Made by a program: the position numbers and the translations under genes. A stretch of DNA of 53,233 nucleotides from JBCCGG01 sp039029395 (GTDB taxonomy: Bacteria; Pseudomonadota; Alphaproteobacteria; Kiloniellales; JAKSDN01). Where the stretch lies: positions 1 through 53,233 of the forward strand of contig JBCCGG010000042.1 in assembly GCA_039029395.1 (NCBI GenBank), in the 5' to 3' direction. Of this stretch, positions 43,902-52,542 are shown piece by piece (within the stretch, counting starts at the first letter, position 1; each line of letters begins with the position of its first letter). Under the pieces are notes generated by a model. It was not told the origin of the DNA. It made no database searches and saw only the letters and a list, made by a program, of their open reading frames with translations.

Positions 43902-44570
43902 ATGCGCACGCTCTACCACCTTCCGCTCGATCCGGGCTGCCGCCAGGTTCGCATCCTGCTGGCCGAGAAGAAGCTCGAGTTCGAGCTCAAGACGGAGAAG
44001 GTCTGGGAGCGCCGCAAGCCGTTCTTGCGCCTCAACCCGGCTGGCGAGGTGCCGGTCCTGGTCGAGCCCGATGGTACCTCCCTGCCCGGCGTCGTGGTGA
44101 TCTCGGAGTACCTGGAGGAAGCCTATCCGGAGTCCAGCCTCTTGGGCAGCGACCCGCTCGACCGGGCCGAGGTGCGCCGCCTGATCGTCTGGTTCACCGG
44201 CAAGTTCCAGCGCGAGGTGACCGCCAATCTGGTCGACGAGAAGATCATGAAGCGCTTTCTCAAGATGGGCCATCCGGACACCAGCGCGATCCGCGCCGGC
44301 CACGGCAACATCCGCTATCACCTGGACTACATTACCTGGCTGTCCGAGCGCCGGCGCTGGCTGGCCGGCGACAGCTTCTCATTGGCCGACATCGCCGCCG
44401 CCGCCCAGCTCTCGGCGGTCGACTACATCGGCGACGTACCCTGGGAGGACCACGCCGAGACCAAGGACTGGTACGCCCGGGTCAAGTCCCGGCCTGCCTT
44501 CCGGCCGCTCCTGGCCGACCTGATCCCGGGCATCCCGCCGCCCAAGCACTACGCCGACCTGGACTTCTGA
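43902..44570 (+). CDS. fzlA: Glutathione S-transferase-fold protein, FzlA-like
   Basis: A 222-residue GST-fold protein: thioredoxin-like N-terminus TLYHLPLDPGCRQVRILLAEKK, then LRLNPAGEVPVLVE and a helical C-terminal domain (WLAGDSFSLADIAAAA). The C-terminal tail ending PKHYADLDF is as I recall it in FzlA, the FtsZ-binding division regulator conserved across alphaproteobacteria and essential in Caulobacter. If correct, it acts at the division site rather than in detoxification. The ATG at 43902 matches the family N-terminus; an upstream ATG at 43869 would add 11 residues. Confidence 0.75.
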   Translation: MRTLYHLPLDPGCRQVRILLAEKKLEFELKTEKVWERRKPFLRLNPAGEVPVLVEPDGTSLPGVVVISEYLEEAYPESSLLGSDPLDRAEVRRLIVWFTGKFQREVTANLVDEKIMKRFLKMGHPDTSAIRAGHGNIRYHLDYITWLSERRRWLAGDSFSLADIAAAAQLSAVDYIGDVPWEDHAETKDWYARVKSRPAFRPLLADLIPGIPPPKHYADLDF

Positions 44571-44792
44571 TTACCTGAGTGCAGCTAAGCATTCGGAAGC
44601 GCGGCGCTCGAAAGCGCGCGACCCGCTTGACTTAGCGGAGGCCAGAGCCTCGCGGTAACAGGCCTCGCGGGCGCTGCGCTCATTGAGCACGTCGCCTTTA
44701 CTGTGGAGTAGCTTGGGTAAAAGCCAGGCTTCTCCGAACCGCTGGCACCAGTCGATACCGGCTTCGAAGCTGGCGATCGCAGCCACGCGCCG
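44571..44792 (-). pseudogene. Remnant of a TPR-type regulator C-terminus
   Basis: In one minus-strand frame this reads SFEAGIDWCQRFGEAWLLPK, then ACYREALASAKSSGSRAFER and a terminal LAALR. This closely resembles the last TPR repeats of large adenylate cyclase/LuxR-type ATPase regulators. There is no start or upstream part: the frame runs into the 3' end of the TPR gene at 44810 without related sequence. I read it as a leftover of a deleted large gene. The stop codon abuts the stop of the fzlA-like gene. Confidence 0.6.
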
Positions 44793-44809
44793 ATGTCCTG
44801 AGCCATCGC

Positions 44810-45574
44810 CTAGTCCACCGTCACGTCGAGCTTTTCCAAGTTGGCGCGTGCCGACTTGCCGGCCGCGCCGGTGGGCGCCAGCCGCAGCACCTGGAGCCAA
44901 TCGGCCCGCGCGCCTTCTCCGTCGCCGGCTAGGCGGCGCAGGATCCCTCGCTCCAACAGGCCTTCGGGGCTCGCCGGGTCGATCACGAGTGCCCGGGTGA
45001 TGTCCTCCATGGCGAGCTCCGGCACCTCGACCAAGCGGTAGGCGCTGGCCCGGAAGATCAGCACGTCGGCCCGCCCGGGCGCCAGTTCGGACGCCCGGTT
45101 AAGGTCGTCGATCGCCTCCCAGTAGCTTTCCGCGCCGGCCAGTGTGATCGAGCGGTCGACCAAAAGCTCCACGTCGTCCGGCTTGAGGGCGAGCGCCGTG
45201 GTCTGGGCGGCATAGGCCCGGCTGGTCTCCTCGGCCAATAGCCAAGCCTGGCCCGCTTGGCCGAGCACATCGGCGGCAAGCTCGGGACTGCTGCCGGCGA
45301 TGCGGCCGGCCAGCAGCTCCAGGCGTCGGGCGCCCTCGGCGTAGTGGCCGAGCGCGACCAGCGCGACCGCCTGGCAGTGCTTGGCCGGATCGCCGCCGCC
45401 GAAGCTCTCCCAGCGCCCGGCGCTCTGATAGGCCTCCTCCGGATCCTCGCGGGTCTGCGCCATGCAGGCGGTGTACTTCTGGAGATCCACTTCATCCTGG
45501 CTCAGCTGCGCGGCGGCCGGACTAGCCCCAAGCGCGGCGGCGAGCAGAACGAGACTGGTGAGACAGCGGACCAC
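44810..45574 (-). CDS. Exported tetratricopeptide-repeat protein
   Basis: A 254-residue protein with a signal peptide (LTSLVLLAAALGASPAAAQ). At least four TPR-like helical pairs span about residues 60–230 (AVALVALGHYAEGARRLELLA, ALKPDDVELLVDRSITLAGA, DLNRASELAPGRADVLIFRASA, TRALVIDPASPEGLLERGIL). Two cysteines lie in the N-terminal mature part. It is a periplasmic scaffold of unknown partner. It starts with GTG at 45574 and lies downstream of the SABATH-type methyltransferase on the same strand. Confidence 0.82.
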   Translation of the reverse strand: MVRCLTSLVLLAAALGASPAAAQLSQDEVDLQKYTACMAQTREDPEEAYQSAGRWESFGGGDPAKHCQAVALVALGHYAEGARRLELLAGRIAGSSPELAADVLGQAGQAWLLAEETSRAYAAQTTALALKPDDVELLVDRSITLAGAESYWEAIDDLNRASELAPGRADVLIFRASAYRLVEVPELAMEDITRALVIDPASPEGLLERGILRRLAGDGEGARADWLQVLRLAPTGAAGKSARANLEKLDVTVD

Positions 45575-45651
45575 GGCGACGAATTCCCTTGCCCTTCCCC
45601 GCTAGGGTCGCCGCCAGCCGGGGTGCGATCAAGTCCCGATTTTTTGCTGGC

Positions 45652-46752
45652 TCACCGTCGGCGCAAGAGGATGCTCATATGCCAGACCTCGCAAGCGTAG
45701 GTCGCCAGATGTGTCCGATAGAGCCGATCGAGGCGACGGTAGAACTCTTGGGCCAGGCGCTCCGCCCCTGCGGCCTCCCCGGCGCTCGGCTCGAACAGCT
45801 GGCGGCGCAAGGTGGAATCGCCGAAAGCCCGGCTGTAGCCCACATAAAGCCGGGCGTATTCGGCCGGGTCGTCGAGCGCGCCGCCGAAGATGTCGCGCGG
45901 GTTGACCGGCGCGGGCGTCACGCCAAGCGTCTCAATCTCGAAGGCCGCGGCCAAATCCGATTCCGCTTCGAGAGGCGCGCGCGTCTCGTCCTCGGTCATG
46001 AACCAGAGGCTAAAAAGGAAGCCGTCGAGGATTGCCCGGTCGATCAGGCCATCGTCGGCCATTTCCTGGGCAACCGCCTGCAGGGCCCGGTAGATGCCCC
46101 GCCCGGAGGCCGCCGCGCCGTTGATCTCCGCTGGGTCTGGAACCGCGCCCAGGGTGGAGATCAAGAGGAAGCCGCCCGGCCGCAGCTCGGCCGCCCGGCA
46201 TCGCAGAAATTGGGTCCAGTCCCGCCGGGCGAAGGCCGCCATCTCGGCGCGCGCATCGCCTTCCAGATCGGCGAACCAGACCGTGCCCGGCGCCTTTAGG
46301 CGCACCGCGTGGCTCAGCCAATGGCAGGCCGCGAAGCAAGTGCCCAGCGCGACCGTGCCGCCGGCCGCCATCTGGTCATAGAAGCTGCCAATCGCCGCCT
46401 CGCTGCGCAGGGCGCTCGCACCCTCCATGTAGCCTTTGGGTCCCGCAGCGAGCGCGAAGAGGGCATTCCAGTCGTTGCCCGGCTGGTCGGCATGGCAGAC
46501 CGCAATGGGCGCATCGGCAAAGGACGCCCGGTAGGCCTCGATCGCGGGCGTGACGGAGTCGATCGCGCTGCTGCCCGGTCCACAGCCGTAGTCGACGATC
46601 TTGAGCTCCGGCTCGACCCGGCCAAGGCGCTCGACCAAACCGCGGATGAGCCCGCCGTGCTGCCGGACCATGTTCTGCTGGACCGGCGAGTTTTTGTCGT
46701 AGTCTACCATGCCCTCGGTCGATCTCTTGGCTTCGAGCGGGTCGGCTTTCAT
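45652..46752 (-). CDS. SABATH-type SAM-dependent carboxyl methyltransferase-like protein
   Basis: A 366-residue methyltransferase. The N-terminal MVDYDKNSPVQQNMV matches the (Y/D)xxNSxxQ motif of the SABATH family (salicylate, jasmonate or theobromine-type methyltransferases of plants). KIVDYGCGPGSSAID is the SAM-binding motif, and ISTLGAVPDP follows the central sheet. SABATH enzymes methylate carboxyl groups or ring nitrogens; bacterial members are less common. ATG 46752 gives the normal family length, and the upstream 41 codons overlap the divergent promoter region. Substrate unknown. Confidence 0.8.
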   Translation of the reverse strand: MKADPLEAKRSTEGMVDYDKNSPVQQNMVRQHGGLIRGLVERLGRVEPELKIVDYGCGPGSSAIDSVTPAIEAYRASFADAPIAVCHADQPGNDWNALFALAAGPKGYMEGASALRSEAAIGSFYDQMAAGGTVALGTCFAACHWLSHAVRLKAPGTVWFADLEGDARAEMAAFARRDWTQFLRCRAAELRPGGFLLISTLGAVPDPAEINGAAASGRGIYRALQAVAQEMADDGLIDRAILDGFLFSLWFMTEDETRAPLEAESDLAAAFEIETLGVTPAPVNPRDIFGGALDDPAEYARLYVGYSRAFGDSTLRRQLFEPSAGEAAGAERLAQEFYRRLDRLYRTHLATYACEVWHMSILLRRR

Positions 46753-46855
46753 CGAGCGGTCTCCGGCGTTCTCTTTTCCATTGCCCTCGCGGGTCAGATT
46801 CGCTGTCCTTGGCGGCGTGATCAAGCCTTCACGTGGATCATACTTCAGGAGCACC

Positions 46856-47737
46856 ATGACAAAGACCGCCCGCACCGCCGCAGCGCCCCGGCTGTTTTGT
46901 TTCGGCTACGGCTTCAGCGCGGCCGCCCTGGGGCGGCGCCTGGCGGCCCGGGGCTGGCACGTCTCCGGCACCAAGCGGTCCCCTCAAGGGAGCGGGCATT
47001 TCGCTTTCGATGGCGAAACCCCCATGGCCGATCCGGGCGCCGCCTTGGCCGGCACCACCCACCTGCTGCTGAGCGTGCCGCCGGGCGCGTCCGGCGATCC
47101 GGTGCTGGCCCACCACGGAGAGCACATCGTCGGGCTCGAGAATCTGGCCTGGCTCGGCTACCTCTCGACCACCGGGGTTTATGGCGACCGGGCGGGTGGC
47201 TGGGTCGACGAGGGCTCGGCGATCGAGCCGACCGGCGAGCGGGGCCAGCGCCGGGTGGACGCAGAAGCCGGATGGCGGGCCTTGGCCGAAGCGCATGGCC
47301 TGCCGCTCCACATTTTCCGCCTGGCCGGCATCTACGGCCCGGGGCGAAGCGCGCTCGACAGCGTGCGCCGGGGCAAGGCAAAGCGCATCGACAAGCCGGG
47401 CCAGGTGTTCAGCCGGATCCATGTGGAGGACATCGCAAGCGTGCTGGAAGCCTCGATCGCGCGGCCCGCGCCGGGCGCGGTCTACAATCTTTGCGACGAC
47501 GACCCGGCGCCGCCGGCCGAGGTGGTGGCCCACGCTTGCGAGCTGCTGGGCCAAGCACCGCCGCCCCTGATTCCCTTCGCCGAGGCCGAGCTCTCGCCCA
47601 TGGGCCGCTCTTTCTATCGGGACAACAAGCGAGTTTCCAACCGCCGCATCAAGGACGAGCTCGGCGTCACCCTGCGGTACCCCAGCTACCAGGTCGGTTT
47701 GCGCGCCCTGCTCGATCAGGATGAGTCGGGAATCTAG
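46856..47737 (+). CDS. NAD(P)-dependent SDR/epimerase family protein (YeeZ-like)
   Basis: A 293-residue Rossmann-fold protein with LFCFGYGFSAAALGRRLAARG at the N-terminus, YLSTTGVYGDRAGGWVDE and the RLAGIYGPGRSALD segment typical of YeeZ-like extended SDRs. AGGAG (46847–46851) precedes ATG 46856. In many alphaproteobacteria this gene follows fzlA and queG; here it is separated from the fzlA-like gene by unrelated genes and queG is missing. Its function is not established. Confidence 0.87.
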   Translation: MTKTARTAAAPRLFCFGYGFSAAALGRRLAARGWHVSGTKRSPQGSGHFAFDGETPMADPGAALAGTTHLLLSVPPGASGDPVLAHHGEHIVGLENLAWLGYLSTTGVYGDRAGGWVDEGSAIEPTGERGQRRVDAEAGWRALAEAHGLPLHIFRLAGIYGPGRSALDSVRRGKAKRIDKPGQVFSRIHVEDIASVLEASIARPAPGAVYNLCDDDPAPPAEVVAHACELLGQAPPPLIPFAEAELSPMGRSFYRDNKRVSNRRIKDELGVTLRYPSYQVGLRALLDQDESGI

Positions 47738-47744
47738 TCGCTAT

Positions 47745-47800
47745 TCAAATTAATTGAAATAAGAAACATTTCTTTGAAATTGAATTGAAGTTTCTTCTGG
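47745..47800 (+). promoter_or_regulatory. AT-rich promoter region with nested inverted repeats
   Basis: An AT-rich patch upstream of the orphan binding-protein gene contains AAGAAA–CA–TTTCTT (47761–47774) and, sharing the same left arm, AAGAAAC (47761–47767) facing GTTTCTT (47790–47796). Such alternative palindromes suggest a regulator binding site; individual promoter hexamers are not clear. Confidence 0.35.
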
Positions 47801-47897
47801 GCAACCCTGCAGGCTGCTCGGCAATCCTTGCCGACAAGAAAAGTGCGCCGACCGCGCGAAAGACCGGCCGGCGACCAGCAGAACAAGGGAGCAAACA

Positions 47898-49490
47898 ATG
47901 AACCATCAACAGCAACTCGCCCGCATGCTCGGCGACAAGCGGACGTCCCGACGCGAATTTCTGGTCGGCGCGACCGCGCTCGGCCTCACGGCCACCGCGG
48001 CCTCGGGTCTTTGGAATGAGGCACAGGCGGCGACACCGAACAAGGGCGGGCACCTGGTCACCGCCTTGGTCGGTGGCAGCACGACCGACAACATGGACCA
48101 GCAGACCTGGACCGACACCTTCATGATCGCGATCGGCCGCGCGAGCCGCGACAGCCTGGTCGAGGTCGGCCAGGACAACTCTGCACAGCCCGGCTTGGCG
48201 GAAAGCTGGGAGGCCAGCGACGACGCATCCGAGTGGCGCTTCAAGCTGCGCCCGGGAGTCGAGTTCTCCAACGGCAAGTCGCTGACGACCGAGGACGTGA
48301 TTGCCTCGATCAACGTGCACCGAGGCGACGACACCCGCTCCGGCGCCAAGGGCGTGTTCCAGGCGATCGAGGACGTCACCGCCGACGGCGACGTGGTGGT
48401 GGTCAAGCTCGCCGGTCCGAATGCGGACTTCCCGTTCCTGATGACCGACTATCACATGAACATCGTGCCCGCGCCGGACGGCAAGCCGGATCTGGAAAAC
48501 GGCATCGGCACCGGCCTCTACAAGGTCACCGAGTTCGAGCCGGGCGTGCGCGTCGCCATGGTGCGCAACCCCAATGCCTGGCAATCCGACCAGTTCGGCT
48601 ATGTCGACTCGGCCGAGATCCTCGGCGTGCCCGATCCCAATGCCCGCCAGAGCGCGCTGGTGACCGGCGACGTCCGCGCCATCAACAAGCCCGATCTCAA
48701 GACCATCAAGCTCTTGGCACGGCGGCCCAACGTCGAGATCGTCGATGTGGCCAGCAACTTCTTCTATACCGGGCCCATGATGGCCGACAACGAGCCCTTC
48801 AGCAGCGTCGACTTCCGGCGCGCCATCAAGTTCGGCATCGACCGCCAGCAGTTCATCGACAAGATCATCTTCGGCTACGGCACGCCGGGCAACGACCACC
48901 CGATCGGCCCGGGCTTCACCTTCCACGCCGCGGACATTCCGCAAAACACCTACGATCCGGACAAGGCCAAGCACCATTTGAAGAAGTCCGGCTTCGAGGG
49001 GGCCAAGATCGACTACAGCGCGTCCGACACGGCCTATCCGGGCGCGGTCGACTACGCGGTCCTGATGAAGGAGACGCTGGCGCCGATCGGCATCGATCTG
49101 AACATCGTGCGCGAGCCGAACGACGGCTATTGGTCGAACATCTGGAACGTCAAGCCGTTCTGCGCCTGCTACTGGGGTGCCCGGCCGGTCGAGGACATGA
49201 TCCTTTCGATCAACTACACCACGGACGCGGCCTGGAACGACACCCGCTGGGGCAGCCCGCGGGTCGACGAGCTGGTGGTCGCCGCGCGCGGCGAGCTGGA
49301 CAAGGCCAAGCGCGCCGAGATGTACCGCGAAGTTCAGATGCTCATCAGCCGAGACGGCTCGACCCTGGTGCCGGCTTATGGCCGGGACGTCGCGGCGCTT
49401 TCGACCGACGTCGGCACCACCGGCCAGTACGGCGGCGGCTGGGAGATGGACGGCGGCCACTTCGTCAAGCGCTGGTGGCTCAAGGGTTAA
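47898..49490 (+). CDS. ABC transporter substrate-binding protein, family 5, Tat-exported
   Basis: A 530-residue periplasmic peptide/opine-type binding protein. The N-terminus has a twin-arginine signal (TSRREFLVGATALGLTA) ending near NEAQAA, unlike the Sec signal of the protein at 1130. Family 5 segments: LAESWEASDDASEWRFKLRPGVEFSNGKSLTTEDVI (two adjoining motifs) and RRAIKFGIDRQQFIDKI. AAGGGAG precedes the ATG. No permease or ATPase gene follows: the next gene is convergent, so this is an orphan receptor that must share another importer. Confidence 0.92.
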   Translation: MNHQQQLARMLGDKRTSRREFLVGATALGLTATAASGLWNEAQAATPNKGGHLVTALVGGSTTDNMDQQTWTDTFMIAIGRASRDSLVEVGQDNSAQPGLAESWEASDDASEWRFKLRPGVEFSNGKSLTTEDVIASINVHRGDDTRSGAKGVFQAIEDVTADGDVVVVKLAGPNADFPFLMTDYHMNIVPAPDGKPDLENGIGTGLYKVTEFEPGVRVAMVRNPNAWQSDQFGYVDSAEILGVPDPNARQSALVTGDVRAINKPDLKTIKLLARRPNVEIVDVASNFFYTGPMMADNEPFSSVDFRRAIKFGIDRQQFIDKIIFGYGTPGNDHPIGPGFTFHAADIPQNTYDPDKAKHHLKKSGFEGAKIDYSASDTAYPGAVDYAVLMKETLAPIGIDLNIVREPNDGYWSNIWNVKPFCACYWGARPVEDMILSINYTTDAAWNDTRWGSPRVDELVVAARGELDKAKRAEMYREVQMLISRDGSTLVPAYGRDVAALSTDVGTTGQYGGGWEMDGGHFVKRWWLKG

Positions 49491-49503
49491 GACGCACGAC
49501 CAA

Positions 49504-49527
49504 CCGGCGGGGTCTCGGCCCCGCCGG
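49504..49527. terminator. Bidirectional terminator-like hairpin
   Basis: A 9-bp perfect stem CCGGCGGGG/CCCCGCCGG with a 6-nt loop lies 13 nt after the binding-protein stop and between convergent genes. Only ATTTG follows, so termination may be Rho-assisted. Confidence 0.5.
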
Positions 49528-49598
49528 ATTTGCGGCTCCTGGGCAGAAGGTACCCGTCAGTTGACCGAAAGATCGCATCGGCCCGCCGAGCCCGGAGG

Positions 49599-50225
49599 TC
49601 ACTCCACACCCTCTATGAAGCGCAGCAATGGCTGCCAATCTTCCTGCAGATCGACGCCGCGTTTGGTCTTGAGGTCGAACAGGCCGAGCCCCTGTTCAGC
49701 CAGCTCCAGGTAGATCGCCCGGTCCGGCAGGCCGCCCAAATCCTGGTAGCCGGTGCCGATCATGAAGAGATCGAGGCGCGCCGCAGCGCGGCTGTTGCGG
49801 CGAATCCGGTTGGGCAGAACAGCCACCGACTTCTTGTTCTTGCGGATCGGCTTGATCTCAATCAACCGTTTGAGAAAAGCGGTTGTGGTCTCTTGGTCGA
49901 ACACCGAAGGGAGCACCGGCACCACAACCGCATCGGCCCGCGCCACCAGCTCCTCGGTCCGCTTGCTTTTGATCGCGGCTGGCGCGTCGATGATCAGAAC
50001 GCCCTTGCCGTTTGGCGTCTTGCCCGGATTCTTCCCCCAGTCAAGCCCCCGGATGCGCGGCGCGGTGGCCGGGCGCCGGGCCAACCAGCCGAGGCTGCTG
50101 TGCTGGCGATCGGCATCGGCGAGCCAGGTGCGTCGCCCCTTGGCGGCGAAGGCGGCCGCCAGATTGGTGGCGATGGTCGTCTTGCCGCTACCGCCTTTGG
50201 GATTTGTCACTAGAATCGAAAGCAC
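49599..50225 (-). CDS. ParA/MinD-family ATPase (orphan)
   Basis: A 208-residue deviant Walker ATPase. The N-terminal ILVTNPKGGSGKTTIATNLAAA has the signature lysine, followed by WLADADRQHSSLGWL and VLIIDAPA (Walker B). No ParB or centromere-like repeats are adjacent, and the DNA-binding N-terminal domain of plasmid ParA is missing. A role in positioning a protein or chemoreceptor cluster is therefore more likely than plasmid partition. GTG at 50225 is the start. It is divergent from a secreted repeat protein. Confidence 0.9.
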   Translation of the reverse strand: MLSILVTNPKGGSGKTTIATNLAAAFAAKGRRTWLADADRQHSSLGWLARRPATAPRIRGLDWGKNPGKTPNGKGVLIIDAPAAIKSKRTEELVARADAVVVPVLPSVFDQETTTAFLKRLIEIKPIRKNKKSVAVLPNRIRRNSRAAARLDLFMIGTGYQDLGGLPDRAIYLELAEQGLGLFDLKTKRGVDLQEDWQPLLRFIEGVE

Positions 50226-50467
50226 CTTCCCATTTCCCCCGGTTACCTCGAGCCGCGCCTCGGCCGATGACTTCGGGCGATCGGCGAAGCAACCCCATTA
50301 AAGAGATTCGATGGCACAAGGTCACGCACCGATTCCCAACCGGCGTTTATCAGCGCCACGGAACTGAAACAAAACCTTCAAAACAGCGTCAACCGATTGT
50401 CACCAAAGCACTGTCAAGTCACCTGCCTGCCATGAACATAGGATTGGGATAGGAGGGGAAGTTGCGT

Positions 50468-51709
50468 ATGCGTATAGGATCAATGTTTGGCGGTGCGGCC
50501 GTCATGCTCTTAAGTATGGCGCTCGTTGCGTCGGCCGCCGACGCCAAGACTATCAAAGTTTTCAGCAAGAAGGACAGCGGGCGAAGCACCTTTCGGGCCG
50601 CGATCGATGCCGCAAACAGTGACCCTTCGATCGACAGGATCCAGCTCCTGGTGTTCGGTCGAAAGATCAAGCTGAAGACGCCGGTCACCTATACCGGCAC
50701 TCAAGCGCTGACGATCAACGGTGCCGGGGTCGAGATCACAGAGAACGGCGCGGAGAATCTTTTGATGGCAACGGGCGGCGGCGATCTTCACCTGAAGAAC
50801 ATCTCCTTCGTCGATGCCCTGCAGAGCGGCGTCGTGGTCACGGTGCCTGCCGGCAACACGCTTCGCGAACAGGCGGTCACCCTCGATAAGGTCACGCTCA
50901 GCGGCAATGGCTGGTATGGCCTACTTTTCGACGATCAGATCGGCGGCGACGGCGGCGGCAGCAACTCGGACTCGAGCCTGCGCCTGGTGGTCACCGATAG
51001 CGTGATCCAGAACAACAACAATCCGGCGATCGCCCCCAACGCCGACGACAAGGACGGCATCCGGGTCAATGAGGGCGGCATCGGCGACATCACCACGGTG
51101 ATTGTCGACAGCCAATTGGACGAGAACGCCGCCGAGGGCATCGAGCTCGACGAGATTGGCCAGGGCGACGTCATCGTCAGCGTCACCGGCAGCAGCTTCG
51201 ACAACAACGGCGACCAGCCGCAACTGCCTTCTGATTTGGAGGACGGCTTGGACGTCGACGAGGCGGGCAACGGCGACATCTGGCTCAGCATCTCGGACTC
51301 CAGCACCAACGGGAATTTCGACGAGGGCCTGGATTTGGACGAGGCGGACGAGGGAAATGTCTACTTGGTCGCGGTGAACTTCGAGGCGTCGAACAACCTG
51401 GATGAGAACGTCAAGGTGACCAAGCTGCAAAACGACGCTCCTCTCGCCGGCAGCATAGTCGCGCGCTTCAACTCGGTGACGGTGAAAGACAGCATCGACG
51501 GCGACGGCATCAAGCTCGAGGTCTTCGACAACGAGATCAACGAAAACCTGGCGGGGAGCGTCTTCGCCACCGTGCAGTACTCGCAGGTCATCGGCAACGA
51601 CAGCGACGACATTCAAATCGAGGCCTTGACCGGCGAGTTATTGCTGCGGTTCACCGACACGGGCCCGCCCGATCTGACACCGGGCATCGTGCTGATCGAG
51701 ATTCCCTGA
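50468..51709 (+). CDS. Exported acidic repeat protein, parallel beta-helix type
   Basis: A 413-residue exported protein: signal peptide MRIGSMFGGAAVMLLSMALVA with a cut near ASAADA. The first half shows beta-helix rungs (STFRAAIDAANSDPSIDRIQL resembles the entry of CSLREA/polymorphic outer-membrane-type helices, and AVTLDKVTLSGNGWYGLLF follows). From about residue 195 come repeats with the theme D/E-G-I/L-x-L-D-E-x-G-x-G-D-V/I, very rich in Asp and Glu. Calcium binding is plausible. ATG 50468 is chosen; TTG at 50462 is closer to AGGAGG (50451–50456). Function unknown. Confidence 0.8.
   Translation: MRIGSMFGGAAVMLLSMALVASAADAKTIKVFSKKDSGRSTFRAAIDAANSDPSIDRIQLLVFGRKIKLKTPVTYTGTQALTINGAGVEITENGAENLLMATGGGDLHLKNISFVDALQSGVVVTVPAGNTLREQAVTLDKVTLSGNGWYGLLFDDQIGGDGGGSNSDSSLRLVVTDSVIQNNNNPAIAPNADDKDGIRVNEGGIGDITTVIVDSQLDENAAEGIELDEIGQGDVIVSVTGSSFDNNGDQPQLPSDLEDGLDVDEAGNGDIWLSISDSSTNGNFDEGLDLDEADEGNVYLVAVNFEASNNLDENVKVTKLQNDAPLAGSIVARFNSVTVKDSIDGDGIKLEVFDNEINENLAGSVFATVQYSQVIGNDSDDIQIEALTGELLLRFTDTGPPDLTPGIVLIEIP
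51048..51665 (+). repeat. Degenerate coding repeats (~27–36 codons each)
   Basis: About seven units within the acidic exported protein share the pattern (D/E)G(I/L)xLDExGxGD(V/I)xLxVxxS. Examples begin DGIRVNEGGIGDITTVIV, EGIELDEIGQGDVIVSVT, DGLDVDEAGNGDIWLSIS and EGLDLDEADEGNVYLVAV; the last three units are more divergent. Each probably forms one turn or a turn-pair of a beta-helix. Confidence 0.7.
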
Positions 51710-51735
51710 TTACCAGATCAGGTCATGACAAAATG

Positions 51736-51764
51736 GGGGCCGGAGGGCACGAGTCTTCGGCCCC
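51736..51764 (+). terminator. Terminator-like hairpin after the acidic repeat gene
   Basis: GGGGCCG (51736–51742) pairs with CGGCCCC (51758–51764), extendable by three more pairs including a G·U, and TTAGCTT follows. It lies 27 nt after the stop and between convergent genes. The T-tract is weak. Confidence 0.5.
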
Positions 51765-51835
51765 TTAGCTTGACTCAAGGCGCAACCTGCTAAGGCCGGC
51801 AGCGGCTGCACAAAGCTCACTTTCGACTGAGATCT

Positions 51836-52542
51836 CTAGGCAAGCCGCGCCAAGACCTTCTGGCTCTCCAGCTCCCGCAGGACATTGCGGCCGATCCAGC
51901 GGGCGGCGGCATCCTCGCGCGCGGCTAGCCGCCCGGCCAGCTCCAAGGCCGCGTCGTGCAACGCTTTGCTGCGTTTGCCGATCTGGCGCAAGGCCCAATT
52001 GACCGCCTTCTTGACGAAGTTGCGCTCGTCCCCGGCGGCGCGCTCGATCTCTTTCAGGCAGGATCGGAAGCGCGCCTCGGACGCCGCCTTGTCGTGCACC
52101 GCGAGTGTCGCGATGAGCGCGAAGCCGGCGCGCTTCACGAAGACCCGCTCGTCCAGACACCAGAGAAAGGCCGCGTCCCAGGCAAAGTCGCAACGGCGCA
52201 CGAGGCCCATGCAGAGCTGATCGCAGAGGTCCCAGCTATCTACCTCGCCAACCCAGCGCGCCGCCGTCGCCTGATCAAGCTTGCCCGGATCGCCGATGAT
52301 CGTTGCCAGGATTCGAGCCTCGTGAATCCCGCTGTCCCACAGCTCGAGCGCTAGGCCATGGCGTCCTTTCAGGCGCCTGCCGAGCCGGCGCAAGGTGGCA
52401 ACTGAAATGCCGAGGGCGCGTTCCACGGCGATCCCGAATCGCGCCATGCCCGCCCGATCGGCCGGGCTCTCTAGGCGCTTGAGAGCGGCAAGGACCTGTT
52501 GGGCGCTGGCGTCGAGTGCGAGCGGCGCGACCTCGGGTGCCG

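Noticed and set aside
49599..50225. Plasmid or prophage partition locus around the ParA-like gene
   Set aside because: No ParB, no iterons or centromere-like repeats, no replication or phage genes nearby; neighbours are chromosomal-type.
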